From NCBI GenBank assembly GCA_031278795.1, contig JAITJT010000095.1, positions 1-15,744 of the forward strand: a stretch of DNA of 15,744 nucleotides, in the 5' to 3' direction. The notes under the pieces were generated by a model. It was not told the DNA's origin. It saw nothing but the letters and a program-made list of their open reading frames with translations, and made no database searches. This DNA comes from Deltaproteobacteria bacterium. Lineage in GTDB: Bacteria; Desulfobacterota; Desulfarculia; Adiutricales; Adiutricaceae. This document shows, piece after piece, positions 14,610 through 15,744 of this stretch. How positions within the stretch are numbered: the first letter of the stretch is position 1; each line of letters opens with the position of its first letter. Position numbers and translations under genes: made by a program.

Positions 14610-15095
14610 TTAGACCTCCCCTTCCTTATCCGTTTCCTCGGAGTTTGACGCCTCTGGGCTCTCAGGTGAAGACTCATGCGTCTCTGGCTCTTGGTGAGCC
14701 TGGTAATCGCCTGGAGCTGGAGCCTGTGCCACAGGCTCCGGAGCCTCGCTTGTTGACTTTTCCTCATCGTGGCCCTCACGGCCAGTGGGGAGGATGTCGG
14801 TAATTAGGAGCTCTGTGAGCTTCTGGCGGTGACCTATGGTCTTCTGGAATCCGGTGCGGCGTTTTGTCTTAAAGACGCGGATCTTGGGGCCAAGGATGTT
14901 TTTCTTGGCCAGGGCCCTGACAGTGGCCGCCTCTAGTTCTGAGCTATCCAGGGTGACACCGTCGTCGCCACTCACCAATAGGACGTCCTTGAGGTAGAGC
15001 TCGTCATCCACGTTTACATCCAGACGGTTTACCTGGATGCGCTGGCCCTCGGTGACCTGGTACTGACGTCCGCCTATTTTTAATATCGCATACAT
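14610..15095 (-). CDS. rplU: 50S ribosomal protein L21 with long acidic C-terminal tail
   Basis: A large-subunit rRNA-binding protein. Residues 1-102 are a complete L21: [14 protein letters not shown] at the start, beta-barrel, then the rRNA-binding [21 protein letters not shown] (71-91) and LTELLITDI (93-101). Standard L21 ends about here (near 103 residues). This protein runs on for about 59 residues (103-161) rich in Glu, Pro, Ser and Ala, strongly acidic and probably disordered. The tail is in frame with no break, and its end overlaps the rpmA ribosome binding site, so it is translated and not an annotation artefact. GGAGGAAGG lies 6 nt upstream of the ATG. It is driven by the strong promoter at 15134-15162. 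Confidence 0.97.
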   Translation of the reverse strand: MYAILKIGGRQYQVTEGQRIQVNRLDVNVDDELYLKDVLLVSGDDGVTLDSSELEAATVRALAKKNILGPKIRVFKTKRRTGFQKTIGHRQKLTELLITDILPTGREGHDEEKSTSEAPEPVAQAPAPGDYQAHQEPETHESSPESPEASNSEETDKEGEV

Positions 15096-15133
15096 TGAAA
15101 GCCTTCCTCCATGGGGAGCTATAAAGAGTGGAT

Positions 15134-15162
15134 ATTGTACAAAGGGGATCTAGGCTTGTCAA
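15134..15162 (-). promoter_or_regulatory. Strong sigma70 promoter of rplU-rpmA
   Basis: On the minus strand a perfect TTGACA (15162-15157), a 17-nt spacer and TACAAT (15139-15134, five of six). Transcription would start near 15127, leaving a leader of about 30 nt. This is the best promoter match in the window. Confidence 0.85.
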
Positions 15163-15222
15163 CACTTTTTTAGCTCTTGGCTGGGCTTTTGGCTTAAAAG
15201 CGTGGGTTTAGGCCCTTGTTCC

Positions 15223-15249
15223 TTGGGGGCGGGACCCGAGCGCCCCCAA
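15223..15249. other. GC-rich hairpin just after leuS
   Basis: TTGGGGGCG (15223-15231) pairs with CGCCCCCAA (15241-15249) around a 9-nt loop, 3 nt beyond the leuS stop on the minus strand. No T-run follows on either strand, so it is not a classical terminator. It may protect the 3' end or cause pausing. Confidence 0.6.
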
Positions 15250-15252
15250 AAA

Positions 15253-15744
15253 CTACTTAACCACAAAGTTTATGAGCTTATCCGGGACGTAGATCTTCTT
15301 GACTATGACCTTCCCTTCAATCCACTTGAGGACCGTGGGGCTTTTGAGGACCAAGGGGTCTATCTCCTCCGGGGTGAGGCCCACGGCGAGTTTTAGCTTG
15401 TCCCTTAGCTTTCCGTTTATCTGGACAACGTACTCCACCTCTCCTTTCACAAGCTTAGTCTCGTCATATTGGGGCCAGCTGGACTTGAAAACGCTCTTCT
15501 TTTCCCCCAGCTCCTCCCAGAGCTCCTCGGCTAAATGCGGCGCGAAGGGCGAGATGAGTCTGGCGACCACGCTGGATATCACCTTGAGGCGGATCTTGTG
15601 TTTGGTCAGGTGGTTGATGAGCTCCATTATCCTAGCTATGGCCGTGTTGTAGGAGAAGCGCTCTATGTCGTTGGTTACCGCCTTGATGGTGGAGTGGAGC
15701 TGGTAGAGGGTCTCAGGATCCTCAGGCAAGGCATCTGTTAGCTC
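15253..15744 (-). CDS. leuS: Leucyl-tRNA synthetase, C-terminal part (start beyond window)
   Basis: LeuS attaches leucine to tRNA-Leu in the cytoplasm. Only the last 163 residues are present; the frame is open to the right edge, so the TTG at 15729 is internal and not a start. The segment covers the end of the helical anticodon-binding domain (LHSTIKAVTNDIERFSYNTA, then ISPFAPHLAEELWEELG) and the C-terminal domain that contacts the tRNA elbow (VQINGKLRDKL, matching the usual VQVNGKLR, and KKIYVPDKLINFVVK at the end). The catalytic HIGH and KMSKS motifs lie outside the window. It ends with TAG, followed by a GC-rich hairpin and then the separate rplU promoter. Confidence 0.97.
   Translation of the reverse strand, partial: ELTDALPEDPETLYQLHSTIKAVTNDIERFSYNTAIARIMELINHLTKHKIRLKVISSVVARLISPFAPHLAEELWEELGEKKSVFKSSWPQYDETKLVKGEVEYVVQINGKLRDKLKLAVGLTPEEIDPLVLKSPTVLKWIEGKVIVKKIYVPDKLINFVVK

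Noticed and set aside
15223..15249. GC-rich hairpin as an intrinsic terminator of leuS
   Set aside because: The stem is good, but no T-run follows on either strand, so it was recorded only as a hairpin.

Overview
The window is a stretch of bacterial chromosome with compact, GC-rich genes separated by conspicuously AT-rich intergenic DNA. No rRNA, tRNA, CRISPR array or insertion sequence was found. The gene set is Gram-negative in character (a lipoprotein-type MltD murein transglycosylase, TlyA, a membrane pyrophosphatase). The small ferredoxin has the CxxDxxCxxxCP motif that I recall from Desulfovibrio africanus ferredoxin III. A deltaproteobacterial (Desulfobacterota) anaerobe is my best guess, but this is inference from family resemblance, not a database match. 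AT-rich spacers and a frameshifted gene hint at some genome erosion, possibly in a host-associated lineage.

Layout. Positions 1-1222 (minus): the N-terminal 407 residues of mltD, which runs off the left edge. Positions 1579-4113 (plus): hppA, a membrane ion-pumping pyrophosphatase with an N-terminal signal-like segment. A strong intrinsic terminator follows at 4189-4222, and only 18 nt further on tlyA (4241-4996, plus) begins. Positions 5000-6740 are an AT-rich island holding one unrecognised gene broken by two frameshifts, closed by a terminator at 6614-6638. Positions 6740-7836 (minus): a small two-helix membrane protein overlapping and probably translationally coupled to a pyridoxal/pyridoxamine kinase. 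Positions 8235-8423 (minus): a 62-residue dicluster ferredoxin with its own promoter and terminator.

Positions 9041-14064 (plus) are the most interesting part: a specialised Hsp70 cassette. A sigma70-like promoter is followed by a 14-codon leader ORF that overlaps (ATGA) a very short GrpE-like exchange factor, then an 831-residue divergent Hsp70, then a 564-residue protein whose N-terminus looks like a J-domain that has lost its HPD motif. The Hsp70 has an extra beta-rich block where the canonical interdomain linker should be. Together they resemble the three-part DnaK/DnaJ/GrpE machine rebuilt from altered parts, presumably serving a dedicated client that the sequence does not reveal.

Positions 14326-15744 (minus): leuS (C-terminal 163 residues, running off the right edge), then rplU and rpmA for ribosomal proteins L21 and L27 from a near-consensus promoter. 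L21 carries an unusual acidic tail of about 59 residues. Short intergenic tandem repeats (periods 21, 15 and 18 bp) lie inside and just after the Hsp70 cassette.
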